Shown in pieces: positions 33,562 to 43,972 of a DNA stretch of 64,000 nucleotides. The stretch comes from Mycocentrospora acerina. Its lineage: Eukaryota > Ascomycota > Dothideomycetes > Pleosporales. The notes beneath the pieces were generated by a model. It was not told the origin of the DNA and did no database searches. It saw only the letters and a program-made list of their open reading frames with translations. The first letter of the stretch is position 1; the number at the start of each line of letters is the position of its first letter. The DNA is taken from the NCBI GenBank assembly GCA_022701365.1, contig JAKUHH010000058.1:62001-126000 (forward strand), read 5' to 3'. The position numbers and the translations under genes are program-made.

Positions 33562-34479
33562 ATGACTCAATTAAAACCCTACAACGGTGGCACCTATTAC
33601 CTCTGGAAGTACATTCCGTCAACACCAGCTGCTGTCATATTTGCAGCACTTTTTGCACTAGGAACATTTTACGTTGTGTGGCGCATCTTCAAACACCGGG
33701 CTCTCTTTTGTCTAGCTTTCGCTGTGGGTGGACTATGTACGTCGACTCCCCATTTGATCCTTGATTAGTTTTGTACTGATACGGAACACCAAACAGTCGA
33801 GGTGGTCGGTTACTGCGCTCGAGCTGCCGCTAAGGAAAAGACCGATCAGCTCATGCCTTACATCATCCAGAACCTACTCATCCTCCTTGCCCCGGCTCTT
33901 TTCGCCGCATCCGTTTACATGACACTGGGTCGTACCATCCGAAATCTCAATGCCGAACACCTTTCCATCATCCCAATCAGATGGCTCACCAAGATATTTG
34001 TACTTGGAGACGTTGTCTCTTTCCTTGTCCAAGGCACTGGCGGTGGAATAATGGCTACAGGCAATAGCATGAAGATGGGCGAAGCCATTATTCTGGGAGG
34101 CTTATTTGTTCAGATTGTGGTATTTGGGGTATTTGCCATAACAGCAGCTATGTTCCATAAAAGGTTGAATCGCCAAGCCACGGAAGCCTCGCTGGATAAA
34201 TCCTGCAACTGGAGGACCACTATGGCTATGCTTTATTGGGTTAGTGCGCTGATTATGGTGCGCTCAGTCTTCCGGGTTATTGAGTACATCATGGGCAATG
34301 ATGGGTATCCACTTCGGAACGAGTGGACTTTGTACGTCTTTGATGCTGCCTTGATGCTTGGAGTCGTGGCCATCTTCGCGTGGAGGTTTCCAAGCAGCAT
34401 CGTTCCTAAGAAAATCCGGGATATCGAAGGATCGATGGAACTACAAGACAGTAATGACATTCATTTGCAGCCCAAATAG
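33562..34479 (+). CDS. RTA1-like multi-pass membrane protein
   Basis: Two exons, 33562-33736 and 33797-34479, join in frame to 285 residues with a 60-bp intron (GTACGT donor). About seven hydrophobic segments are visible: AAVIFAALFALGTFYVVW, LFCLAFAVGGLFEVVGY, IIQNLLILLAPALFAASVYM, LTKIFVLGDVVSFLVQ, IILGGLFVQIVVFGVFAI, MAMLYWVSALIMVRSVF and LYVFDAALMLGVVAIF. The motifs APALFAASVYMTLGR, DVVSFLVQGTGGG and RSVFRVIEY are characteristic of the RTA1/lipid-translocating exporter family. Members are linked to resistance to aminocholesterols and other toxic lipids and to stress in yeast. The C-terminal tail is cytosolic and acidic. The divergent zinc-cluster gene is its likely regulator. Confidence 0.92.
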
Positions 34480-34958
34480 AACAAGTAGAAGGACGAATGA
34501 AATAGATGAACTTATTTTTTGGACATTAATGCAAATCCCGAACATTGTATATGTTGACCATAATTCCGGTGCGTTATTGTTCGAAATATACTAAACAATC
34601 AACTTATCACACTATGGCCCGATATACAAGCGATTACTTGAAGTTTCAATGAATGCAAGCATAGTGATGGACAAGGAAGTATTTGCGGTATGGAATGTTG
34701 AGCGTCGATCAGAGAAGCGATGACGGCATGTCTCCGCTCTTATCTCCGCGTCCGTGCGCAAAGCTCGCAACCTTGTCCAAATTTCGAAGTGAGAACTCAA
34801 GCAATCCAGCGCAACTCATTGTAACACCACACTCACATCAACGCTACCACACCAACTCTGAATATCAAAGGTGAATCGCATTATGTTGGCGACAGTGTGG
34901 AACCACTTACTAAGCAAATCTCAAGCAGACGATTTCATCGCGACACATTCAGACCATC
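34480..34958. other. Intergenic region
   Basis: 479 bp between the RTA1-like stop and the SET/Vps75-type start. No gene or striking motif was seen. Confidence 0.5.
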
Positions 34959-36144
34959 ATGGAAGAAGTTCAAGCCAGGTTCGAAGAGATTACCGTCCTC
35001 GAGAATGAGTTTGAGGATGTGGAGCTCGAGCTACGTAAGTAATGATATTCCACATGAGAGTTAGAGCGCATTGACCTCTGATGCTTGCGATACTCTGCTA
35101 GAGTGCATCTAAGCTCCCACCCCATACGACTAAACTGACTACTGCTGACTTTACACAGTCCGCAAATCCGAGTCCCTCCACGCTCCTCTCTACAAGAAGC
35201 GCGCAGAGGTTATCGCCAAGATTCCCCATTTCTGGGCCCTCGTCTTCGAACAAGCTCCCCAAGAAATAGACAACTTTATCGCACCGTCCGACTCCCAAGT
35301 CTTCGCTGCGTGTCTTGAGTCCTTTGAGGTCACACGCTTTGACCTTGAAAACTCACCTCGCAGCTTCTCTCTAAAGTTTGGCTTCTCTGAGAATGAGTGG
35401 TTTTCGAATAGTACAATTGAGAAGAAGTTCTGGTTCAGGAAGACTAGCGAGTGGGCGGGACTTGTGTCCGAGCCTGTCAAGATCCATTGGAAGAAGGGCA
35501 AGGATTTGACTGGCGGGTTGACGGATGCAGCGTGCAAGCTCGGAGAAGCACGAAAGAAGCTCGGAAACACATCCACGCCTGAGGCGCGCAAGAAGGAGGC
35601 AGCGTTGCCAGAGTACAAGGCTTTAGCGCAGAAGATGGAAACAGCGACAGATGCATCCATGAGCTTCTTCGCCTTATTTGCGTTTGTCTCCGGGTATCGA
35701 TGGGTCAGCGCAGAGGAGTCGGCACAAGTTGAGAAGGAAGATAAAGAGAAGCTGGAGAAGATGAAGCGTGGAGAAAGCGTCGATGACAGTGATGATGAAG
35801 ATGATGAGGAGAACCAGCAAGACTACCAAGAAACAGAAGTTTTCCCCGGCGGCGACGAGATTGTGACCATCATTGCAGAAGACATGTGGCCTAATGCGCT
35901 CAAATACTATAGTAAGTCTCCATACACGCCTTATTTTCAACTACTTCCATGCTAACAAATCGCAGAAGCAAGTTTCGACGAGGACATGATGTCCGACGAA
36001 GACGACGAAGACCTCTCCAGCGTCGAAATGGACGATTTTGGCTCCGAAGACGACGACAACGAGCCCGTCGATATCCGCGCGCTGGTCGGCAAAGGCCGAG
36101 GATCAAACGACGCGCCGCCTGCAAAGAAGCAGCGCAAGGCGTAG
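34959..36144 (+). CDS. VPS75: NAP/SET-family histone chaperone (Vps75-type)
   Basis: A nuclear histone H3-H4 chaperone. Three exons, 34959-35034, 35159-35911 and 35966-36144, join in frame to 335 residues. The order matches human SET and yeast Vps75: an N-terminal dimerisation helix (MEEVQARFEEITVLENEFED), LYKKRAEVIAKIPHFWALVF, the earmuff fold with FSENEWFSNSTIEKKFW, IHWKKGKDLTGG, SFFALFAFVSG, and IAEDMWPNALKYY near the end. The tail is acidic (MMSDEDDEDLSSVEMDDFGSE) and ends with a basic PPAKKQRKA that could be a nuclear localisation signal. It is closer to SET/Vps75 than to Nap1 because the helix is short and the KGKDLT motif is kept. RTT109, the partner of Vps75 in yeast, lies 10 kb away. 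Intron 1 is 124 bp, intron 2 is 54 bp. Confidence 0.88.
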
Positions 36145-36860
36145 TGCGGACTGATTTTTGTACAAAAATTTCATACATACACACAGTGAATGTGATAGCC
36201 GTCGTTGGATGGATGCACAGGCACCAAAAGTAGAAATATAGGATAGTAGGTAGGTAGATGGACGCGCATTTTGTGCTACGTAATGGCTCATGAATAGAAT
36301 GAATGAATTATTTTTCTTTCATTTCATTCTTTCTTCCTCTCTCTCAACACACTACAATTCGTCAGTGGACAACATTTTTACCCTTCTTTTTATTTAAAAA
36401 TTATTGCTATTTTTTGGCGGAGAAGAATAGAAAAACCGCAAAGATTCTTGAATGTAGAGGGGCATGTGGGGTTTTCATTTTTTAAAATAAAGAGGTGTTT
36501 GAAGAGGTTATTATTTATTATATTTTAATCCTTCTTTTAGTCACAATTGATTCCCTACATTATGTAGGCTTTCTTGGAAAGGGAGGAGGGGGGGAGGGGG
36601 TTTCCAATCTTTCATAGTTCTCTGGATGTTGGGTTGCTACCCTGCTTGTGATGGGGAGAAGGAAAAGTTGTACAGGAGACAGCACGGCAAGAGAGAGGGA
36701 TGGGAAGCAATGGTGAATGCAGAATAATAATTAAATGTGATATAGAGAGAGAGAGAGATTTGTATATAGAAAAAGTTTATACTTTAGGCAATAACACAAT
36801 GTTACAAGTATATTTTCTTCCTTGCCAACATCTTCCCTCTCTACACTACACTACATTACA
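36145..36860. other. Intergenic region, convergent 3' ends
   Basis: 716 bp between the convergent chaperone and beta-glucosidase stops. It contains purine runs (a G-rich stretch near 36582-36601 and a GA repeat near 36744-36758) and CTACACTACA repeats near 36841-36866. No gene is supported. Confidence 0.5.
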
Positions 36861-38751
36861 CTACACCATCCTCATCGACGCATTCCCCCTGTCCTCATGC
36901 TCTGCAAACCAATTCAAAAACTGAAATGCACTAGCCTTGGGGGTCCTCTCCAAACTCGTGTAATTCACGTACTGCACTCCAAACCTGACATCAGTGCCTA
37001 GACTCCACTCAAAGTTGTCGAAAATAGCCCACCCCCACGCGCCCGTCACGTTGACCCCGTCTTCATGGATGCTCAGCAGAATGTTGTCAAGATATTGTTG
37101 GAAGTAGTCTGCGCGGCGAATGTCCCACAGGGCCGGGGGGAGCGTCTCCCACTTTCCTTCAAACGGCTCGGAGAAGCCGAATTCAGTGACGACGATGTCG
37201 GGTATTGAGGGGAAGAGTTCAGTGGTAATGTGCTTTAGGAAGCGGCGGACGCCCGAGGGGGCCGAGTAGAGCCATGACATTGCGGGGTCGGCGGCCGGGC
37301 CAATAGGGAACCCGCGGGGAGATACGCTGGTGCTGCCGGCGCAGTCGGGGAAGGATGGGTGCGTGCGGTTGGATGTGCAGTTTTCGAGGCCGCCAGAGAC
37401 TTCGTAGGCGAGGAACGAGGAGTAGGGGTCAATGGCGTAGAAGTCGCAGCTTCCCTTGATAAGGTCCTTTTCGGCTTGGGTGAGGGTGGGGAGGAGGTCG
37501 CCGAGAGTGTCTTTGAGGGATTGGGGATAATCGCCATCCGACCAAACCCCGCCGAACCAGCCGATGCTAAAGTCGAAATTTCGCTGCCGGGCGACTTCAT
37601 CGGCGGGGGAAGTGCTGTTTGCTTCGTAGTAGTTTCCCGAGTTCTTGAAAGTTATGCGCCCATGACCCTTGAATTCCTCGTGGTACCATTTTGCTACTTT
37701 GGCGTGGGCAAGCAGCGTGTGATGACCACACAGGAATCGTGCCTTGGTGCCTCCCGTAACGCCGTTGGGGGCTGCGTAGTATTTTCCAGCAGGGTAGTAT
37801 GAGTACTGCCAGTTGCAGTACTGCGGCTCGTTGATGGTAAACCACTCGTCGACGTAGGCATCGTAGCGCGAGATGACAAACTTGGCGTAGTTGAAGAAGT
37901 CATCAACAATTCTTGGATCCGTCCATGCGCCGTACTCGTTAAAGAGAGCAAGAGGTGTGTCCCAATGGAAAAGCGTCACTGCAGGACGGATTCCTTGGGC
38001 ATGCATTTCTGAAATGACATCGTCGTAGTGGGCAACAGCATCTTCGTTGACAGAACCATGCCCGAATGGAAAGAAACGAGGCCAGGAGAAGCTTGGGCTG
38101 AATGCTGTTGATTGTTAGTAATGCATTTTCCAGAGAGACAGAATGGAGAGCGGCGGTACCTGGCACGCCCAAGCTCTTTAGTCTTGCAAAATCTTGCTTG
38201 TACAACCAGTAATGGCTAGCAACCACGTCTCCCGTCGTCTCATCCGCAACAAATCCCGGCACGCGGTGTGCAAGTAAATCCCAGATGCCTTGATGTTGTT
38301 AGCTGTGTTCTCCCCAAGTCCTCTCCTTGTCTTCAGTACTTGGGCCTTTGCCGTCGTCTTTTGCCGCTCCCTCAATTTGGTAGGCAGACGAACTGAATCC
38401 CCACTTGAATCCCGCTGGCAGTTTCAGGTCCTTGGTTTCTGGATAGCTCGATCCAACAAGTGCATGGTAATACTGAGCGTCAGGCTGCGGGTATGCAGTT
38501 GGCTCTGGTGTTGGGGTAACGGTGGTAGTCACAGGGCCAATTGATACAGGGCCAACAAGATCCCAGAGGGAAGCGAGTGCGTTGGGAGAGAAGTCTGTAC
38601 GGGTAAAGGGCGTGGGTTGTGCTGAGGCATTGAATGTCGCTGTGGTGTAACCAGCTGGGAGAGTAAAGGAGAGAGATGTGCCGTTGCTTTGGGCCAAGGC
38701 AGAATTGGAAAATGCGACGAGGAGACTGAAGATGGGAATGGAGCGAGCCAT
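36861..38751 (-). CDS. GH1 beta-glucosidase, secreted
   Basis: Hydrolyses terminal beta-glucosides such as cellobiose. Three exons, 38751-38340, 38288-38160 and 38104-36861, join in frame to 594 residues. A signal peptide is evident (IPIFSLLVAFSNSALAQ). It is followed by about 90 Thr/Ser/Pro-rich residues before the GH1 barrel begins at LPAGFKWGFSSSAYQIEGA. The acid/base is the Glu of FTINEP (about 273) and the nucleophile is the Glu of VVTEFGF (about 488). Other landmarks are GKGPSIWDLLAHR across intron 1, SFSWPRFFPFG, TLFHWDTP and GWAIFDNFEWSLG near the end. Many N-x-S/T sites fit secretion. Most fungal GH1 enzymes are intracellular, so a secreted GH1 with a long N-terminal extension is a less common form. 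Introns are 51 and 55 bp. Confidence 0.93.
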
Positions 38752-39697
38752 GTTCAGAATTCGAACCGCATCAAAGATGGAGAAGAGAGAATTCTGGGAT
38801 GGATGGGGAGCCGAGACTGAATGCAGGAAATGCGTTTGTTATGTATTCTCCCGCTGATCTGACAGTACATCTTCCCCGTTTGGAATCCCCCTCTCATCAT
38901 CCAAAGTACCCCTCTTTTTCCGTGCGAGCATTGTCCTTGGGTGATGGGGGTTGTGGGTTTTTTGTTGTGCCAAGAGCGGGTCGCAGCCTCAAAACGGAGG
39001 AAGGATGTCGAGGAACATGGGGAAAGAGCGAGAACGTCATCAATTCGGTAGCTTAGCGGAGCAGATGTTTATTGAGATCCGTGGCAGAAGAGGAATGGTG
39101 TGAGGGGATACATGGCGTGATTGGTGGATGAGGTGCCTGTCGACGGGAGTCTCGGAGGGCACGGTAGTTGATGAATGCTGGCTGGGAGGAGGAGGGAGTA
39201 GTGGTAATGCTCGTCGTGGAGACATGGCATCGAGAATATTAAGTTGGTTGCACATTGGGCATGTTTGGTCCATGTCAGCTCGAGGACAACAGGCGATTGC
39301 ATTCACTGTAGAGAGGCAAGCATGTTCAAGACATTGCCAGGTACCGTGCATGCATCAAGAGGATGAGAAAATATTGGTAGCCCAGGGCAATGGCGTCGAT
39401 GACTGGAGGCTGATGAAACATGCAGCTTGGGCTTCGAGTCCTCAGCTACCCTGCCGCCTCGTGCGCACATGTGCCAGACGCTGTTGGTGGCCAAGTAGGA
39501 CGAGGGTGCGAGGGTGCGAGAGTGCGAGGAAGCGTGAATGGTGTTGGCGCTGGTGCTGGTGCGGGTGCGGGTGCTCTAGCTTGGGCTTATCGTCGGCGCG
39601 ATTAGGCACCTGACGGGCGTGCTTGAGACCAATGCAGGTGCCTGGCGGTGCGATGGGATGCCATGGGATGCCATGTAATGCCATGTAGTGCCATGTA
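38752..39697. other. Upstream region of GH1 and GID7 genes
   Basis: 946 bp of divergent upstream DNA. Open frames on both strands (39040-39351, 39069-39302, 39128-39613) arise from GC-rich low-complexity sequence and show nothing conserved. A 10-bp tandem repeat is at 39651-39700. Confidence 0.5.
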
Positions 39698-39700
39698 GTG
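39651..39700. repeat. 10-bp tandem repeat, five units
   Basis: Five units in exact 10-bp register from 39651 (CGATGGGATG, CCATGGGATG, CCATGTAATG, then CCATGTAGTG twice). It runs up to the first in-frame ATG of the GID7 frame, which makes that ATG suspect. Confidence 0.8.
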
Positions 39701-42635
39701 CTGGGACATGGTCGACAGCAGCTTGACCACGTCTTGACCACGTCTTGCACGAGTAGTCTTTTCCCTCGCCAACGCACGTCTCTCTTTTCTCGTCTCTGCG
39801 GGCACTGCCCTCTCCTGTCCTTGCTGCTGCTGCTCCTGCAGCTCCTGCCAATCACGAGCCAGGCCTGGGTGTTGAGCATCATTGTACGCAGCCCGCCCGA
39901 GACATCGTCGACCGCCCACAACCACCAAGCCCGCTGCCACTCTCACCGCCCTTGCAAATCTCCTGCACTCTGCAACCCACGCCCGCCACCGCTCCTCTGC
40001 TCTCCCAAACCCCAGATCCCCCAAACCCCCACATGGTCGCTGTCTGACCCGCGAAACGACCCTCTCTCCCGGCACAGCGCTGCCACCACTCACTATCCGC
40101 GCCATTTGCGGATAACCTCTCCACCCTTCGTCCTGGCAGACGAAATCGCCCCAAACTCGCTGCCCCCATTCGCCTCCGCCGTCCCAGTCCTTCCAAACAC
40201 GCCAACGTCTCCTTCCCCGCCATTCTCTGCCCGCTCATCCCTCTCTGAACCCGCCGCCAGCACTCCCACATATCCTCCACCCCCCGCTCTAGCTGCAGCC
40301 GCCCCGCCGTCCCAACAGCCTCTGGCTGGGAAGCGCAGACGCAGCCTCTCTGAGAGCGACGAAGCTACAGAAGGCCCCGAACCCCACCCCGCAGGCCGGT
40401 CTGTCCGCCACAGATCCAAGCGCAGGCGCACGCTCGACGGGACAATGCGCCTTGACGCCGACACCTCCAAACGCTCCCGCTCACCCTCACAGAGCTACGC
40501 AAACGGCTCGTCGCGCTCGTCAGGGCCCACATCCCCCCCAGCCCGGACAACAAATGGCGCTTCACACGGCAGAACTGAGAGCAACGGCTCATACGCAAAC
40601 GGCGGCGCCGTAACAAACGCCAGGCCAGTACCCACGACTTTCTTTGGACACGACAGGGAGGAAGTCACGCGCATATTAATACAGAGCCTAACAGATCTGG
40701 GCTACCATGGAGCAGCGGGCGCTTTGTGCAAGGAGAGTGGCTTCCAGCTCGAAGGCCCGACGGTCGCATCGTTTCGCAGCTCGGTGCTGAATGGGGATTG
40801 GGTCGAGGCAGAAGAGCTGTTGTTTGGAACAAATATGTACGACAGTGGTGGAGGTGTAGGCCTGGATGCGTCATATGGCAAGTCGTGGGCAAAGTCGAAA
40901 TCTAGGCCAAACTCACAGCATTCTGGCGGCCTGACGTTGGCAGAAGGCGCCAACCGGGACGAGATGCTGTTTTGGATGAAGCAGCAAAAATATCTGGAGC
41001 TGCTTGAGCGGAGAGAACTAGGCAAAGCGCTTGCAGTCTTACGCCAGGAACTGACACCTCTTCACCAGGATGTCGGGAGACTGCACGCTCTGTCCAGGTA
41101 AGCTGCGCATGTTGGGGGCCACTTCTGTACACAGCTAACTCCCAAAGTCTTATGATGTGTCAATCCGCTCAAGACCTGAGAAACCAGGCCCAGTGGGATG
41201 GTTCTCAAGGCGAATCACGGACACATCTGCTCTCGGAGCTATCAAGTAGGCACATACATTCTTCTCACCTGAACACACAAACTCATGCAACGCAGAATCC
41301 ATTTCCCCCAGTGTCATGATCCCCGAACATAGGTTAGCAGTTCTTCTAGACGAAGTCAAGGACAACTGGATCTCAGGCTGTCTATATCACAACACGGCTG
41401 CCTCGCCATCGCTCTATCTTGATCACAACTGCGACAGAGACGACTTTCCAACCAAGGCGGTTTTGGACCTCAAACACCACAAGGATGAAGTGTGGTACCT
41501 GAAGTACTCACACGATGGCACGAAGCTGGCTTCAACCAGCAAAGACAATACAATCATCATCTACGACACAACCACATACCAAGTCCTGCATCATCTCGAA
41601 GAACATCAAGGGTCAGGGGTAACACAACTCGCTTGGAGCCCAGACGACACAAAGATTATTACATGTTGCTCACAACCAGAGAATTCGGCTCGGATATGGG
41701 ATGTTAAGGTATGCAATTCACTCAAGCTTAACTCTCCAACGTCTAACCAGCATAGACTGGTGCATGCATCCAATGCATTGATGACTTCACATACCCTGCC
41801 ACAGCCGCAGCATGGACACCTTCTGGCAAGCACGTGATAGTTGGCTCTCAAGACGACAAGTACGGATGTGGCATCTGGGATCTCGAAGGCAACCTTGTCC
41901 ACAACTTCTGCGAAGAAGGGGCCAGACTCCGCGTCAACGATCTCGCCATCTCGCCCGACGGTCAGCGTCTTGTGCTCATCCTCGACAACCGTGAAAACTC
42001 GATTGTGGTATATGATTTTTCCAGCTATGAGAAGATTTGCGAGTGGCAGGTCGACGAGGACAAGTTGACTAGTGTAGCAATCAGTCAGGACTCGAGACAT
42101 ATGCTGATCAGCATGAATCGGGACAAGATCAAGCTCATGGAGATTGACACTGGAGATGTGATTCAGCGGTTCGAGGGACATCAGCACCGACAGTATGTGA
42201 TTCGCGCGGCATTTGGGGGCGCAGATGAGAATTTTGTGGTTAGCGGGAGTGAGGGTACGTTTGGTCTTTTCTTGTCTTGTTACATTTTGTCTTTTCTAGC
42301 CTTTTTATATTCTTCTCTTATGATTGGCGAGAAGCGAAGAGACGAGAATGGAATAAACTAACGTTGTAGCAGACTCGAGAATCTACATCTGGCGCTCTAA
42401 TGGTCTCCTCATTGAAGCTCTCGACGCACATCCCGGTTGTGTCAATAGCATTACATGGCACCCTACGGATCCGGGCGTGTTTGCGTCTGCAGGCGACGAT
42501 GGGAAAGTTCGAATTTGGAAGCCGTCTGGTGAAGGACGGGCGGCGGGGGGTAGTGGTAGTGGTAGTGGCGGCGGTGGTGGTGTTGGTGTTGGTGTGAGTA
42601 GTAGTAGTGCAGTAGGAAACAGATATGGACGGTAG
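39698..42635 (+). CDS. GID7: GID complex subunit GID7/WDR26 (LisH-CTLH-WD40)
   Basis: A subunit of the GID/CTLH E3 ubiquitin ligase, which in yeast degrades gluconeogenic enzymes. Five exons (39698-41097, 41148-41245, 41296-41708, 41756-42254, 42373-42635) join in frame. A LisH motif is at EEVTRILIQSLTDLGYHGAA, followed by CTLH at FRSSVLNGDWVEAEELLF and LLERRELGKALAVLRQEL. WD40 repeats begin at LKHHKDEVWYLKYSHDG and include SARIWDVK, GCGIWDLEG, SRIYIWR and GKVRIWKPSG. The end is a Gly/Ser-rich low-complexity tail. The start is uncertain. The frame is open back to 39698, but residues before about 100 look untranslated and sit on a tandem repeat. The next in-frame ATG is 40445. The Pro/Ser-rich stretch with GKRRRSLSESDE before 40445 looks coding, so an upstream exon with the real ATG is possible. 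Confidence 0.85.
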
Positions 42636-42706
42636 GTATATTTTTGTTTCCAGGGGCATTGTTGAGTGGGAAGTTGGATATGTTAATGGGAAGGGTAAAG
42701 GAGAAA

Positions 42707-42738
<32 letters not shown>

Positions 42739-43003
42739 AAAGAAGGAGAAGAGTAGTGTCATGTTGTGTTGTGCTATGCTGTGCTGTGCTGTGCTGTGCA
42801 TCATTCGGCGTCGAATGGAGTGGATTGAAACGGGGTGGAATGGAATTGAACGGAACTGGAATTGGAATTGAATTCGGGTATGTTTTTTTTGCTTGTTTGT
42901 TTGTTAGTTTGTGCGCATCATTGTTTTTCACGGCAAGGGCGCGCGGGAGGGGGGGGGACGGGCACAGGACGTTATCGGCGTGTTGTCGTCTTTTTTTGTG
43001 TGA

Positions 43004-43024
43004 GGGGGGGGGGGGGGGGGGGGG
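43004..43024 (+). repeat. Poly-G tract, 21 bases
   Basis: An uninterrupted run of 21 G. Such runs are prone to sequencing error, so the length may be inexact. It could form a G-quadruplex with the nearby G-rich tract at 42949-42959. Confidence 0.75.
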
Positions 43025-43710
43025 TACGAGTTTGAGGTTATGATTGATTTCAAATGGAGTACACATCCAAGTGGTAACTTGCGATGTACAATACAAAAGC
43101 TATTGATAGAAAATAGATGAAGAGCATGATCAAGTACCACTGGTACTGAGTTTGAGACGGTCAACCTGTGAACGGGTGCACCACGTCCGCTTAAGCGAGG
43201 CACTAATACACAATCGGCCTGGTTACTGTCCTACATGGGTCATCATTGTTACTACAGTGTCAGTCCTCACTTTCATTCCCAAACACCCACACNTGTAGCA
43301 TGTAGTATGTAGCATGGTGTGGCATCGTATGGCGTGGCGTGGAGTTTTATATATCATATTATCCATCATATCTTATCACATCATACCATACCATACCTTA
43401 CCATAAATATCGTTAGTATATATATATGTCTGTGTGTAAGTGTGTCTATGCAACAAGTAGATTTTTTTATTTCATTTTCATCTTCATCTTCGTCATCGTC
43501 ATCACTTTCGGTCTAGTTTTTCATTTTTATTTATTCTAGATTGGTGTCTGTTTCGGACGTGGGAAGGAGTGAGTGAAATGAAAGAGAGGGGAATGGAGTA
43601 ATCAAGGTTTTATTGTATCCAAGGGATGGAGGGAGGGAGGGAGAGCATAGTCATCATAATCATCTTTCTCTTCATCATCGAATACATGGGTTGTTGTCTT
43701 CTTGAGGTGA

Positions 43711-43740
43711 GGTGTAGTGTGGTGTAGTGTGGTGTAGTGT
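43711..43740 (+). repeat. 10-bp tandem repeat, three units
   Basis: GGTGTAGTGT repeated three times in exact register, within the 3' flank of the ceramide glucosyltransferase gene. Confidence 0.75.
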
Positions 43741-43972
43741 AGTTGGATGCAGGAGTGTTTGAACTGTGAGGTATGGATGGAGTTTTCAATTGCTTGATTG
43801 GTTGATCGACTGATTTCATTGTTAGGAGGGTTCTTATTCGTCTACAAGTCTTGGTTTACGGGGTACTGCATTGCACTGATTTTCACTCCATTCCATTCCA
43901 TTACACATCATCATTATCATCATCATTCGAGGTATTACATCCACACATTCATCTCCTCACCTCTATTCCATT

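Larger units (their letters stand above)
42636..43972. other. Low-complexity intergenic region
   Basis: 1.3 kb between convergent genes, packed with simple repeats: GAG run 42714-42738, TGTGC run 42766-42799, a G-rich tract near 42949-42959, a 21-G run at 43004-43024, and GGTGTAGTGT three times at 43711-43740. One unresolved base is at 43293. Frames here are artefacts of the repeats. Confidence 0.7.

Noticed and set aside
39040..39351. Minus-strand frame with a CPMC-like cysteine pattern resembling a zinc finger
   Set aside because: The cysteines do not fit any RING or zinc-finger spacing and the frame lies in low-complexity promoter DNA.
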